The position numbers and the translations under genes are program-made. 64,000 nucleotides of DNA, from assembly GCA_032622095.1 (NCBI GenBank), contig CP136063.1, positions 31,624,987 through 31,688,986 on the forward strand. Direction: 5' to 3'. The number at the start of each line of letters is the position of its first letter. The first letter of the stretch is position 1. The notes beneath the pieces were generated by a model. The model saw only the letters and a program-made list of their open reading frames with translations, made no database searches and was not told where the DNA came from. Below are positions 35,986 through 47,674 of the stretch, one piece after another. Source of the DNA: Siphonodentalium dalli. Taxonomy: Eukaryota; Mollusca; Scaphopoda; Gadilida; Siphonodentaliidae.

Positions 35986-36694
35986 TAAACAATGCCTCGG
36001 ACTATATTAAAGGGGACAATCAAACTGGACATGGTCCGGTGTTAAATTTACAACAATGCCAATGTTAAATTCACATTATTTGACACTATTATATAAAGCT
36101 ATAAATATGATTTATCACATAATTAGCTGCTAAACACAGACTTATAAATAGAGCATTACAAATGATTCGGTTGTTAATATTGCTGTCCCTTCTTTGGACT
36201 ATGGATTATTCTGATAACACGGACTTATCTATTTTAGTAAGACGCACATGTATTATTGGCACTTGCAGTGACGTAAGAGCTTTTTGCAATGATATTGATT
36301 AATGTTACTATTATTATGTTATTACACTGGATCCCGAAGTGAGAAGGCATTTAAATGAAATTAGAATATAATTATGATATTCAATTTGTGCTGGGTTATT
36401 TAGTGTTGACTAAGTTAAACGTGGGTGATAGATAGTACACATTTATAATGGAACTAAAAATAATTATTGAAGGTGTCTGTACTTCCTCGTTGATTGTGAT
36501 AAAGAAATCATATTATTTTATTAATTTTAACCTCAGCAAAACTTTGTTAACCTTGTCCACTAAATTTGATTTGAGCCTCACTAAAGCCAGGCATGAATCA
36601 AATTTAGTGCACTAAGTTAATAAATTTCATACAGAATTTCTACTCATTAAAGATTGTCTATGTATCAAACGTCACTGTTAGTTAGAGTGTACCT

Positions 36695-39367
36695 CTAAAG
36701 AAATTCGTGCTGGAATGGCGCATATTTTGTCTTCAACATCACAGTCCCATTATTGTAGTACGGTTTGAGTGGAAAAGGGTTGTGAAGTGCACTGGCTTCT
36801 AAGATGGAATACACTTGGCTGTTGGACTGTTCAATCTCATGGAGTCGTGTGTCTTGACATAGTGTTGCAATATGCTCCATTACAAGTATATAAACTGTCA
36901 TTGTTGAGGACACAAGTATCAGTTGAATTTCTCCTACTTTGAGGCCTTTCGTGTGTACATAATCAATTACAATATAGTCTTTCACTTCGAAATTGGTTCC
37001 ACGAAATATAAGTGAATCTGTCTCAACAAGCGAATTTGGCAAGTTATAATTATTGCAAACAACTTGAATGGCATCATTGTAGATAGCCTTCGTGAATGGA
37101 TGGTTTGAGTCACATTTTACATCATCGTCAAATATTTTCCCTGTGGTGATGTAAGCCTGGAGAAGCTGATGTTTTTCAGATAGAGTCTGTGTCACATTAA
37201 TAAAATTCTGTGTACTCCTTATGCACCTCTTAAAGTAACTATGTTTGCTTTCAAATCGCATTCCCCAACATCGAATGAGTGGACCGAAATCCATTGTCAG
37301 TTCGGGGTAATGAGACATATAGTGGTGTTTCGGCCTGAGTGGAGTATCACTAAATAGTCGCAATCGAATTTCAATATAATCTCTTATTATGACGTGCATG
37401 CAGGCAATCATCTCTATAGATAGTTTTGGTGCACAGACTATTTCCACAATTTCCTGTAATAAGAGAAACATCTGCCAAACTGTATCCTCAGGATCTGTGA
37501 TGTAGTCATGCAGCAGTAGAGGAAGAAGGCGAACAAGAGACCAATTTTGGACTGCATGACCACCAATCTTTTCACCATTATCACAAACTGCAGTCGGCTT
37601 GTCCTTGATATCATACTTTGAATATTTGAAATTTGCAATTCTGTCATTTAACTGTCTGTAATTAAACCATTTAACATTTTTCACCAAATACTTTATAATC
37701 AATGCTAAGTCATACTGAATGACTCCTTCGAACAGATCATGTCCCAAGCATGGTGCGAGTCCAGGATCACATACATGAAAATATTGAAGGGAATTGAATG
37801 GTGAGTTCCGTTTCACTCCAAGATTATGGATTTGACCACAGTTGGGAGAAAGCACATATTTCACAGAGTTATCATACGAGAGTACAGAGCGTTTAACTTG
37901 ACAGTCAGCATGAACTTTATTTGACAACAAGTCTGTTCTCTCTATCAAACAGAAACGACACACGTATGGGGTTCGGCTGAAACTTTCCACAAAGCCACCA
38001 ACCGTGTGGCTGCCAAGATTATCTCCTGCTATGTAGGCGATGGTTCCTTTAGTAGCAGTTTCATATCCCAGATCAAGACCACTTTCTTCTATATCTTTTA
38101 GATCAGATATTACTCTGTGAAAAACTTCATTTAATACAAAGTCATTTTCTCGACAAAGGAGAACCAACTGCATCTGATCAATAGTTGATCTGTTGTATGA
38201 GTAGAAGTTTCCAAGAGTGTAATATGCTGCTAACATCTTATATTTCTTTTTGGCAGAACCAAGAGGGTTTACCAGCTCAAAACTATCTTGATAAAATATT
38301 ATCTGCAAAGTGGGTTCATTTGAATTGAACAACAAATTATTCCGGAATATAGAACCATCACGAAAGTCGCTGAAAACACCATTAAAAGTAGTTGGAGGGT
38401 TTTCAAACTGATGACGCACAGAATGATTTTGAAACAATGCCATAATTGACTCCTTTATGGAAACATAGTGGTAGAAACGCTCCTGTATGTTATTTGGGTT
38501 TCTGAACTGGATTTTGAGTGGTTTCACGTAGTTGAAGACACGTCTGAAATATTTTTTTCGAGTATAAGAGCTACGGAGAATGCCTTTAGCTGAAGTTTCC
38601 TTTTCGAATGGGTCACTTTCAAAAACTTCATCAACTGCATTTGCCATGTCAAGTTGAGATGCATTTAAATCAATGAGTGAAAGTCTGGTCGTAAGTTTGT
38701 CCTTCAATCGACGCTGTCCCAGAGAATGAATGTTCCTGAACTCTTCTAATATTGTTTTGATTGTTGCTTCTGGCACCAGGAATTTTGTCTCCAATTTTAG
38801 GAGGAAGAGAGAAAAATTTCTTAAGAATAAATCCTCAGGCCACGCAATATCAACAGTCTCAATCTGATTAGTGTCATCGGTGGCTTCATTCATGTCATTG
38901 GTGGAGTTGTCATCACTCGAATGATTGCTTGTGAGGGACGATTGGGCAATATTATCATTCTGCATCTTCTTATGAAACCGTGACATATGAATTGATAGTG
39001 CATTTACTGTCCTCATAGTAGAAGAACACCCATTGAAAGGACATGTCACGGGTAATCCAGTTCGTATGTGCTGCTTCAAATGTTTTGTGAAAGATTTAAT
39101 CTCAGTAAAACTCTGGTCACATGTTGTAATTGAGCATATAACAGTACATGTATTGGAAGGCAAAGACACCTGATCTCTTGTCCGTGCTTGCCTGTCAGCA
39201 TGATAGCGACTCAGATGAGCAGTGAATGAGCTATAGTTATTAAAAGTCATGGAGCAGTCAGTAATACCACATGGGAAACCAGATCTTTCATTGGAATGAA
39301 ACTTGCAGTGCCAAGTATAGTTACCAACAGAATAACATGAGTAATTGCACAATGGACACACTAACAT
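36695..39367 (-). CDS. 890-aa protein: four C2H2-like fingers plus transposase-like core
   Basis: One uninterrupted frame. The first ATG is 39367; the frame is open upstream to a likely splice acceptor (ttttttttcag, ending about 39419), so a 5' UTR exon is probable. Four C2H2-like units lie in about residues 4-131 (CPLC...HCKFH, PCGITDC...HLSRYH, CSITTC...HLKQH, CPFNGC...HMSRFH). An acidic linker follows, then a long core with GDNLGSHTVGGF, YVCRFC, GHDLFEGVIQYDLAL, RLLPLLLHDYI, PKHHYMSHYPEL and RFESKHSYFKR. I recall this core from many multicopy proteins of fish, cnidarians and molluscs that look transposon-derived; the catalytic residues are not established to my knowledge. It is intact, in the same strand as and about 1.2 kb upstream of the CIDE-N gene, which suggests the two may be partners. 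Confidence 0.8.
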   Translation of the reverse strand: MLVCPLCNYSCYSVGNYTWHCKFHSNERSGFPCGITDCSMTFNNYSSFTAHLSRYHADRQARTRDQVSLPSNTCTVICSITTCDQSFTEIKSFTKHLKQHIRTGLPVTCPFNGCSSTMRTVNALSIHMSRFHKKMQNDNIAQSSLTSNHSSDDNSTNDMNEATDDTNQIETVDIAWPEDLFLRNFSLFLLKLETKFLVPEATIKTILEEFRNIHSLGQRRLKDKLTTRLSLIDLNASQLDMANAVDEVFESDPFEKETSAKGILRSSYTRKKYFRRVFNYVKPLKIQFRNPNNIQERFYHYVSIKESIMALFQNHSVRHQFENPPTTFNGVFSDFRDGSIFRNNLLFNSNEPTLQIIFYQDSFELVNPLGSAKKKYKMLAAYYTLGNFYSYNRSTIDQMQLVLLCRENDFVLNEVFHRVISDLKDIEESGLDLGYETATKGTIAYIAGDNLGSHTVGGFVESFSRTPYVCRFCLIERTDLLSNKVHADCQVKRSVLSYDNSVKYVLSPNCGQIHNLGVKRNSPFNSLQYFHVCDPGLAPCLGHDLFEGVIQYDLALIIKYLVKNVKWFNYRQLNDRIANFKYSKYDIKDKPTAVCDNGEKIGGHAVQNWSLVRLLPLLLHDYITDPEDTVWQMFLLLQEIVEIVCAPKLSIEMIACMHVIIRDYIEIRLRLFSDTPLRPKHHYMSHYPELTMDFGPLIRCWGMRFESKHSYFKRCIRSTQNFINVTQTLSEKHQLLQAYITTGKIFDDDVKCDSNHPFTKAIYNDAIQVVCNNYNLPNSLVETDSLIFRGTNFEVKDYIVIDYVHTKGLKVGEIQLILVSSTMTVYILVMEHIATLCQDTRLHEIEQSNSQVYSILEASALHNPFPLKPYYNNGTVMLKTKYAPFQHEFL

Positions 39368-39419
39368 TTTGGCTGTATGTCTTGACAAATAGTGCTGGCT
39401 GCGAGATCTGAACTGCACC

Positions 39420-42229
39420 TGAAAAAAAAGACCATCATTACCAGGTGATCTACAATATACATGTATATACTGGTATTAACTAGAAATGTGACTGTCCTAA
39501 TGGGACTAAGGTTATACCACTCATACCACTTATGTCTGGCTCAGTTCATATTGTTCGTATCAATACCGAAAGAATTAATGTTATTGCAAACTTTAAAAAA
39601 AATTGGTGGTCAAAACAAGATAATAGGTGACTAATAGGCGTTCCGCGACGATATGTAAAAATAGATTTATCGTCTGCAAAGTACCATCCTTGTGGCAGTG
39701 CTATATGGCAGTGATAACGTAGAGGACGCTGTATGGAATTTGACAACATACAACCAAGACCTAACCTTCCATGCCTTAAAAGACATCCACTGTACCCTCT
39801 AAAAAATTACATTATATTGCTGACATTTTCTTGCAGGCTCATGTGAATGTACCATTAGTTTTTAAATGTGAAATACATGACTGATATCAAGAAAAAGTTC
39901 TGAATATTGCTCAAGTTACCATCAGGAAAACCCGAAAACAGCAATTTCTAATTTGAGAAAGGGGCATAACTCCATCAAAAATCATTAGACCTAAACCAAA
40001 TTTGAACGATGCCTGCGTCTTCTCAAGTACTTGTCACGATCATGTTTTTAACAAAATCAATCATGCACTTGAGGAATTGAAGGGACCCAAGACAAAAATT
40101 ATTTTGGTAAATGTGCGAAAAATATATGTCTGTAAAAACATTACCACAACCGGGATGGGGGAGGGGAATTGTTTTTGGTTAGGTATACACATAGATATAT
40201 GGTTATTATACCCCCGATAGTATAGGCATAGGCCTGAAATGTTATAATAATTGTTATCGGGAGCGCTAAAGAGTCACTATACATATAGCTGCCAAAATAG
40301 CCCTACATTTATACCAACAAGCATGGTACTAACATGCTTTCAAACAACATTGTTTGAAAACAACCCATTTTGAAAACAATTTATAAGCACAATTTTGTTC
40401 GGCATCTGGACCACCCACCCAGGCCCTATATACCAAATTTTTTGCAGACCCCCCCCCCCTGTTTAAACCGTCAAGTTTTTACAAAGACATGTTTCGTGCT
40501 CAATTCACTACTTCAAACTGATTTTTTAGGACTCTACATATGAGCTAATACTAAGGTATGCAGAAATATAAACAAACAGTCCACAATTTGTCCCGAATCA
40601 AATTCCACTGTAACAGCAATGTTTACATGTACAAAACTTTGGTATTGGTAGGCCTATACATTAAACAGTAGATATTCTCTCTTGCGATACAAGTTCATAG
40701 ACTCGTATACCTGCCCATGTATTAAAGGGAATCTGTACCCAAACCGGGCCATTTATGGGGCCATCTCTTACTGTACTCAAACAGAAAATAAAAGAATTAA
40801 TATTTAAGTCAAGAATGAGAGTAAAATACACTAACATATACAAAGGACAAGTGATGCGGACCGGACCGGACAACCCGAGGTGGTTCGGTCCAATGACCAG
40901 GTTCAGACCTAATTTACTGGACGAGTTTTGTAAATTCCACTATGTATCATGATTTGTATTATATCATAAACAAGTGTATCATTACAAGCCTAAAAATTAC
41001 CCTAAAACATATTAGCTGAGTAGCTGACTGATTATGAAACATGATAATGTGCCACGAGTCACATAGAGGTGCTGGCTGTCAGAGCAGTCAGAAAATGTAA
41101 TTTGCAATTGCATTATTTAGTTAAAGCCAAAAAATAATATTCGCTTTTGAAATTTATCCGAGACGTGGCGATATATTACCATTACCACCCACATAATCGT
41201 GCTAAATATCAGGCGATCATCGTTTAAGATGTTACTCCAACGTTGAACATTCACCCAATATTGTTAGTTGTGGTTCTGTGTGCAACAGACATGTGTAACA
41301 TTATGGAAAATGGGTAAACGCGGTGATGCGGTTGAAGACAACGTAGTAAGTTTCGCGTAGATGTGGCCTTGGTGAATTCAACCAAATATAATTTCCAGGT
41401 ATAAACACAGTCTCTGTCACAGATTATGTAGGCAATTTTGGTCAAGTTTTGAATTTATTGAAGACAGTCTATGGTACTCATTTGTGATTTAATAAATTTA
41501 GTTCATTGTACACCATCACGCATTCTTGTGATAAAAGCGAAATATTCGTGTTTTATCACTTGATCTGAGGCAACTATAACTAATATTTTGAGACACGTAC
41601 AATAGGATCTACGCATTCTCCCCAGTACAATATGAACATAATTCATACCGTTTTATAGCAATTAATTTTTTAAGGTTTTATACCGTAGATTTCAAAATAA
41701 ATGGTGATCGGTCTCATTCGTGAGACTGCTCTGACTACATATATTTCTGCTTCTAGAGAAAGGCCGCATAGTCAATACATCCCTACTAAATCCCGTTTAG
41801 CTGTTTAATTACAAATATATCACACGATTCAAGATTAGCGGTGTAGATAAAACTGCGTCATTTTTTTGTTTCGGGGTGCCCAAAAGTCCAGATTTAACCG
41901 TTCCACAAGACCCTGATTTCGCTTGCTCTCTCGTGAGATACATCAGAAAGAATTCGTACATCTCTAATCAAAAGTTTCTCTTATACTTGTAGTCATTCTT
42001 CCTCGCAATATTCGAGCGTTTTTTCACTCGTATAGGACTAGCTATTAAATTTTGCACTAAATGTAAATTTCATTCGATTTTGTCCATTTTGGGAAAAATA
42101 TTCTACATTATATGGTTTACGACTAAGCATTGTTTGTGTATATTTCAATTTATTACGAATTTAGCATTAATTGGAGCACCTGCAGCAGAATTCAGTATTT
42201 TCCGATAACAACAGACATTATGGACGCCA
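39420..42229. other. Non-coding 5' flank with repeat relics
   Basis: No supported gene. Recognisable pieces: about 39935-40000, a relic of the 164-bp repeat ('ggggcataactccatcaaaaatcattag'); about 40405-40470, a C-rich segment resembling 8990-9060 ('gaccacccaccca', then a run of C). The remaining sequence is AT-rich and unrecognised. A 5' exon of the 890-aa gene may lie here. Confidence 0.4.
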
Positions 42230-42365
42230 TCTTCAATAGAGAATTTTCCCCAAAGCGGATTTTAGCGGATTTTGGATATGTTGTTCCCTACATTATGCCC
42301 GACAATATGACACCGAAAACCGCTTGTAAACAATTTGTTCTAGGTCCAATGCTTCAACGACCAGA
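42230..42365. repeat. Relic end of the 43-47 kb long-TIR element
   Basis: Contains 'atggacgccatctt', 'ccccaaagcggattttagcggattttggatatgtt' and 'atgacaccgaaaaccgctt', matching the ends near 46860 and 47540. It is a short piece next to the main element. Confidence 0.6.
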
Positions 42366-42468
42366 CTAACAGGCTTTTATAGAGAATCAAGTACCGACAA
42401 ATACCAAAAATAACCACAAAGTTTTATTCCCAAAATTTGGATAAAAATAGATGGATAATAAATATGTC

Positions 42469-42630
42469 ATTATACAATGTTGTGTACTGTATGAGTTTTT
42501 CTTGTACTCGTCCAGGTTGTGGTGAAAAGTCATATTGGACTCGACACGAGGTGTCGAGTCCAATATGACTTTTCACCACAACCTGGACTCGGTACAAGAA
42601 AAACACATACTGTACACAACATTGTATAAT
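42469..42630. mobile_element. 162-bp near-perfect palindrome (foldback element)
   Basis: Arms of about 76-80 bp fold from the ends (attatacaatgttgtgtact ... ) to a centre at GACACGAGGTGTC near 42549. Only a few mismatches and one extra base (cggtacaag) separate the arms. The ends contain TA next to CAATG/CATTG, compatible with a TA target site. No coding sequence. Confidence 0.8.
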
Positions 42631-42671
42631 AACTTTATAATATTACTCAGCCATGTTTAAATGAGCCTTGT

Positions 42672-43318
42672 TTAACCCTTTCATGACATAAGCTGTATTG
42701 CCTTGGTGCAGCATTAACCCTTTACCCAACAAAACGGCCAAAACCGGCCAAATAAAGCTTCAACAGCCTAAAATATCTTCGGTCTGTCTCAATAGAACCA
42801 TACAAATATGGATATCATTGGAACCGGCTCCTTGACCACATTGTGATAGTTACAGTTATGCCATGTGCCAATGCATTCTCTTATATATGCGAGTCGACCA
42901 TAGGTCGCCTCGCATATATAAGAGAATGCATTGGCCTAAAAAAAATCTTTTTTTAACACTTTTTACCATTTTTTCTTACATTCTTTAACAATCTTATAAT
43001 TTTAATGTGTTAAGCCAATGCATTCTCTTATATATGCGAGGCGACCTATGGTCGACTCGCATATAAAAGAGAATGCATTGGCACAGGGCCCTTCTGTTGG
43101 GTAAAGGGTTAAAGAGTCTGTGCCAATGAATTATCTTGTATATGAGAGTCTCCCATAGGGAGCCACAAATATATAAGAGAATGAACTGGCTTACAATGTT
43201 ACGGTCAATGTATTCTCTTATATGTGAGGAACCCCTATGGGAGACTCACATATACAAGAAAATGCATTGGCAAATGGTTTCAAAAAATTTCAGGAAGTTC
43301 CAGTTATCGAAGGGTTAA
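42672..43318. mobile_element. TTAA-type MITE, copy C, containing a nested MITE
   Basis: TTAACCCTTTCATGACA at the left end and GAAGGGTTAA at the right. Outer hairpins lie at about 43119-43190 and 43205-43272. The element is interrupted at 42714 by copy D. The ends resemble piggyBac-group termini (TTAA target, CCCTTT start), an inference from sequence form. Confidence 0.75.
42714..43112. mobile_element. Nested TTAA MITE (copy D) inside copy C
   Basis: Terminal inverted repeats TTAACCCTTTACCCAACA and its complement; TTAA is present on both sides. It carries two 69-bp hairpins, 42867-42935 and 43014-43082, that are reverse complements of each other and closely resemble the hairpins of copies A, B and C. 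The flanking sequence GTGCAGCA-TTAA / TTAA-AGAGTCTGTG matches the uninterrupted GTGCAGCATTAAACATCCTGTG (complement) of copy B, so the empty site is visible in this window. Confidence 0.85.
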
Positions 43319-43369
43319 TTATGCCACTGAATATATATTACAGATACAGCTCATACTATTCACCCTATA

Positions 43370-46300
43370 TAGTGTGGTCGTCAGAGGGTTCGACTCGGAA
43401 GAAATTGGTATAGAAGCGGTTTTGGTGTCATTCGACGCGGGAGAATCTCGTGTATAACATATCCAAAATCCGCTAAAATCCGCTTTGGGCAAAATTCAGG
43501 ATCCAAGATGGCGTCCAACATGGCTGCCGTTAGTCAAAAGATACTCTGACTGAGATTAATTCGATAACAGTGAGAACAAATGTTGTCATATGTATACAAA
43601 TGTATAAATTTTTGCAAAGGTAAAATGTTGTGCCACCTGTTTGTGGCAAAAATGGAACCCATCGTCCCAGATGGCCGCCAAAATGGCGGCCTAAACTCGA
43701 ACATTTGAAGTTTTTGCCTAATATCTTAAAGATCAATTCCTGTTGTTTGATAATGGTTCAGACTGGCGACATTGATTAGTCATATTCATGTTAATTCATC
43801 ATTGGAGCAATGAAAGATACCATAAATGGGGTCCCAGACTCATCTACACCCTCAAAAATTTAATTTTACAGAACGCGGTATAAAATTCCACAAAACTCTC
43901 CATTGTGATTACAGTCATATATCAACAAGAAATGGACAGAACTGTACAATGTAAGTTGGGCATACCAATATCTATAAATACTCCAATTCAATGAAACCCA
44001 AATTGGCGCTTTGTCTCAAAATGGCTGCCAAAATGGCGGTCAAAATATGGAAAATGGCGGATATTGATCACAGTGTCATTCAATCCATTATAAGTAGTGG
44101 TTGATGAATAAAATTGCCTAAATAAATACGAATGTATACCTCTTTATTATGCTAGCTCTATGTAAAAACTTAAAAATCAGTACCAAAAATGGCTGCCAAA
44201 ATGGCCACCCGATGTGAAAAATACTATTTTCTATCACTTCTGTTTATCACTTGTTGCTCTCTGAACTGGGACACAATGGGTATATTCTTTCAATGATCGT
44301 GTCAACTGATCATTACAGCAATGACATTCCTAATAGATTAGATCCTAGTTTACTCCGGTCCTTCACTAATAAGTTATAACGAATGCGGTATGAAATTTAA
44401 CCAAAATCGACTTTGGGATTCTGGTCACATTTGATATTTAGGGATGAGCAGATTTTGTCTACAAAATAATTGATCGTTTCTTTTATTTGTGAACATTCCA
44501 TATCAAATAGACCGAAAGAAACAATAAATTTTATCTAATATGGCTTCCAAAACGAAAATGGTAGACTCTGCCCAGCTTATCACATAATGGAAGTTGTGAG
44601 TGGTGGATGCAGTTGATAGTTGGCTCATATACATGTATGTGGCTCATATACATAAAAACTATTTATTTTCAATCTTTTGGTGGCTTCCCGCGGGTTGACA
44701 AAATCTCGACTCATCAGTGCTATAATGTCGTATATCCATTATGGCGGAAATGAGTATTTGATACCATTCGAATTGTGAGAAAAAATCCAATCCGATGGGC
44801 CAAACTGTCCTTGCATTGGATGACAAATATTCGCACAAACCAGTGAAGCAAATGTCGTATCTCCAGCGATCTTTACAATTATTCGTGCTATGAGGTCGTA
44901 TGTCCAACAGCAGCCAATCGGACGCTTCAGGTTGTCCACGTGACTTCTGTTTTGTGTTTGTGAATTCTAAAATGTATGCTATATGGCAGTATCTCCATGT
45001 TAGTCACGTGATCATTTGGTGATTTAAATTTTGTGATTGTTCCACACATTTCTGTATGATGATGCACATGGGTGAATTTTCATAGTGTAAAATAGGCACT
45101 TTTTAGTTCATAGACACATGCGATTGCCACCATATTTAGCTTAATCTGCATTTATTAGCACAACTTCATTATAGCACGGAAACGAATCGTCGCTGGCATA
45201 CGCAAAATGTCATATCTCCAAACAAGCTATTGCTTTTTAAAAGAAAACGAGGGAATAAACAGAAAACAATATGTGGTTCAATGAACAGCTAATGTCACTT
45301 TTCATTGGGATAAATACAACAATACGTCATGCTTTGTCAACATTAGGAGAAATGTTGTCTAAAAACTTCAACCTTCATTTTCTCGGAAAGTTGAAAATGT
45401 GGGTTACATTATAGCACTGATGCGACGAAATATTAACTATTCGGGCTCGGCCATCATTTTCAAGTTTCAAGCTGGAACTAAATGTAGCCCATGGATTCCC
45501 CATTTCGACATGTAAGAAAAGTAGTTTTACCCTGATCTCTTCCCAGATATCAACTCTCCGGTAAATGGTGATCTCTTATGTTCTAGAAAATACGTGTGCC
45601 AAATACATATATGTATGAAGAAACTATCCCCATACATTGTTTACACATCGACTCCGTAAGTATGCGGAGGTTTTCGTGGACAAGCGGGATTTTCAAACCT
45701 CGAAACCGTCCGTACAAACAATAAAAGTTAATAGGAAATGACGTTGGATGTAGGTCTAGAGTACGTCGTCCGCATGAAATAGTTTTCGTGTCATTAATTT
45801 GCACATATTTCGTGCTCTGATGAGCATGGATGAACGCCTTATGTGGCAGTTTGATTGTCTAACATCCGGAAAATAACATGTTCATTGTTCACATTTCTTA
45901 GACAAACATGTTGTTAATCACAATGTTCATGTGGCATTTCTATCCAATGACAACCTTGAAATGCCAGTTAATCAAGCTAAATGGTTGATACCTTTACGCC
46001 TACGGGTCGTCAGATCCAGCCGTGACGCACATTGTGTCTACATATCATTGATGAAATTCACTAAATGTGTAGAAGATATAGGTGGGTCTATATGTGTACT
46101 AGAATGTTTCACATGTATATACCCACAATCGCATGACACGGAATTGCCACATAAAGTGTGAAGGGTATACAATGTACGTGCGAATTTTCTTGATATTGAA
46201 GAAAATAATTTTACTTTGAAACTCCCCAGCTCCGATAACCAACTTGCCCACCAATTAAGTAAACCCCAGATTATTCGCTTTTCCCTCCTGTCCTTTTCAC

Positions 46301-47674
46301 TTTTGCCAGCACTGGAAAACCTATTATAGCCTGATGCTTCCGGACTAGACCACCGATGCCCATATATTTGATGTTCCGAATAGTCGTTAAAAGTAGAAAT
46401 GTTGACACTGTGTTTTCAAATAATCCAGATTCGTAGCAATTTAATTTCTTTTTAATTAATTTCCAGATAGTCCCTCGTAATAAGTGGACATCGTGTTGGA
46501 TCCTGCAGTAGATACTGCTTAGTTGGAACATTTCGGGCTGAACTGATTGTGGTAGTAGATTATTGGCAACATGTTTAATAGGTCTGTCATCGTTAGCTCA
46601 CAACCGAAGTGTTTTTTCGGCTTTCCTCTGAGCAGAACTTAAATTTCGACAATTTTCGGTAGCCATTTTGGTAGCCATCTTAGCATTTTGAATCATGATT
46701 GGCTACTCATACCCACAAAAAACATTGATTTCAATCAATGATGTGTATTGGTGCCGAATTGGCGTTTTGTCGAATGGGTTTTCGTGAATAACTACATATT
46801 TGCCATTTTCATTATTATTGGCGACCATGTTGGACGCCATCTTGAATTCTGTATTCCCCCAAAGCGGATTTTAGCGGATTTTGGATATGTTATACACGAG
46901 AGTCTCCCGCGTCGAATGACAACAAAACCGTTTCTTTACAAATTCCTTCTGGGTCTAACCCTCTGACGACCATTCTAAATATCTGCCATTTTCCATATTT
47001 TGACCGCCATTTTGGCAGCCATTTTAAGACAAAGCGCCAATTTGGGTTTCATTGAATTGGAGTAATTATAGATAATGGTATGCCCAACTTACATTGTACA
47101 GTTCTGTCCATTTCTTGTTGATATACGACTGGAATCCCAATGGCGATTTTTGTGGAATTTTATACCGCGTTCTGTAAAATCAAATTTTTGAGGGTGTATA
47201 TGAGTCTGGGACCCCATTTATGGTATCTTTCATTGCTCCAATGATGAATTAACATGAATATGACTAATCAATGTCGCCAGTCTGAACCATTATCAAACAA
47301 CAGGAATTGATCTTTAAGATATGAGGCAAACGTTTCAAATTTTCGAGTTTAGGCCACCATTTTGGCAGCCATCTGGGGCGAGGGGTTCCATTAGCTATGT
47401 GGTATAATACTTTACCTTCGAAAAAATGTATACATTTGTATTAATATGGCAACATTTGTTCTCATTATGTCGAATTAATCTCAGTCAGAATCTCTTTTGA
47501 CTAAAGGCGGCCATGTTGGACGCCATCTTGGATCCTGGATTTTGCCCAAAGCGGATTTTAGCGGATTTTGGATATGTTGTAGCAGAGATTCTCCCGCGTT
47601 GAATGACACCGAGATCGCTTCTATACCAATTTCTTCTGGGTTGACCCCTTTTTTTGCGTACCACAACCACACTA
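43370..47674. mobile_element. 4.3-kb element with ~700-bp terminal inverted repeats
   Basis: Outer ends TAGTGTGGTCGT (43370) and ACCACACTA (ends 47674). Left arm 43370-44066 and right arm about 46976-47674 are inverted copies with moderate divergence; shared signatures include 'aaaatccgctaaaatccgctttggg', 'gcgacattgattagtcatattcatgttaattcatc' and 'ggcgctttgtctYaaaatggctgccaaaatggcggtcaaaatatgg'. A TA target is possible at both ends. The interior (44067-46789) has no recognisable gene. A second, shorter terminal piece (46790-46975) sits next to the right arm, which points to a nested or rearranged copy. Confidence 0.7.
44067..46789. other. Interior of the long-TIR element, no gene recognised
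   Basis: AT-rich with scattered 'atggcggccat' type motifs and a partly repeated phrase near 44710-44755 and 44885-44910. Short open frames have no known domains. The element is therefore either non-autonomous or its gene is too decayed to see. Confidence 0.4.

Noticed and set aside
39368-39418. Longer frame of the 890-aa gene starting at 39418
   Set aside because: The first codon there is GTG and it directly follows a splice-acceptor-like sequence; the first ATG is at 39367.
44659-44907. Frame with a repeated MDIR..ST phrase
   Set aside because: The repetition comes from a local DNA duplication in a transposon interior; no domain.
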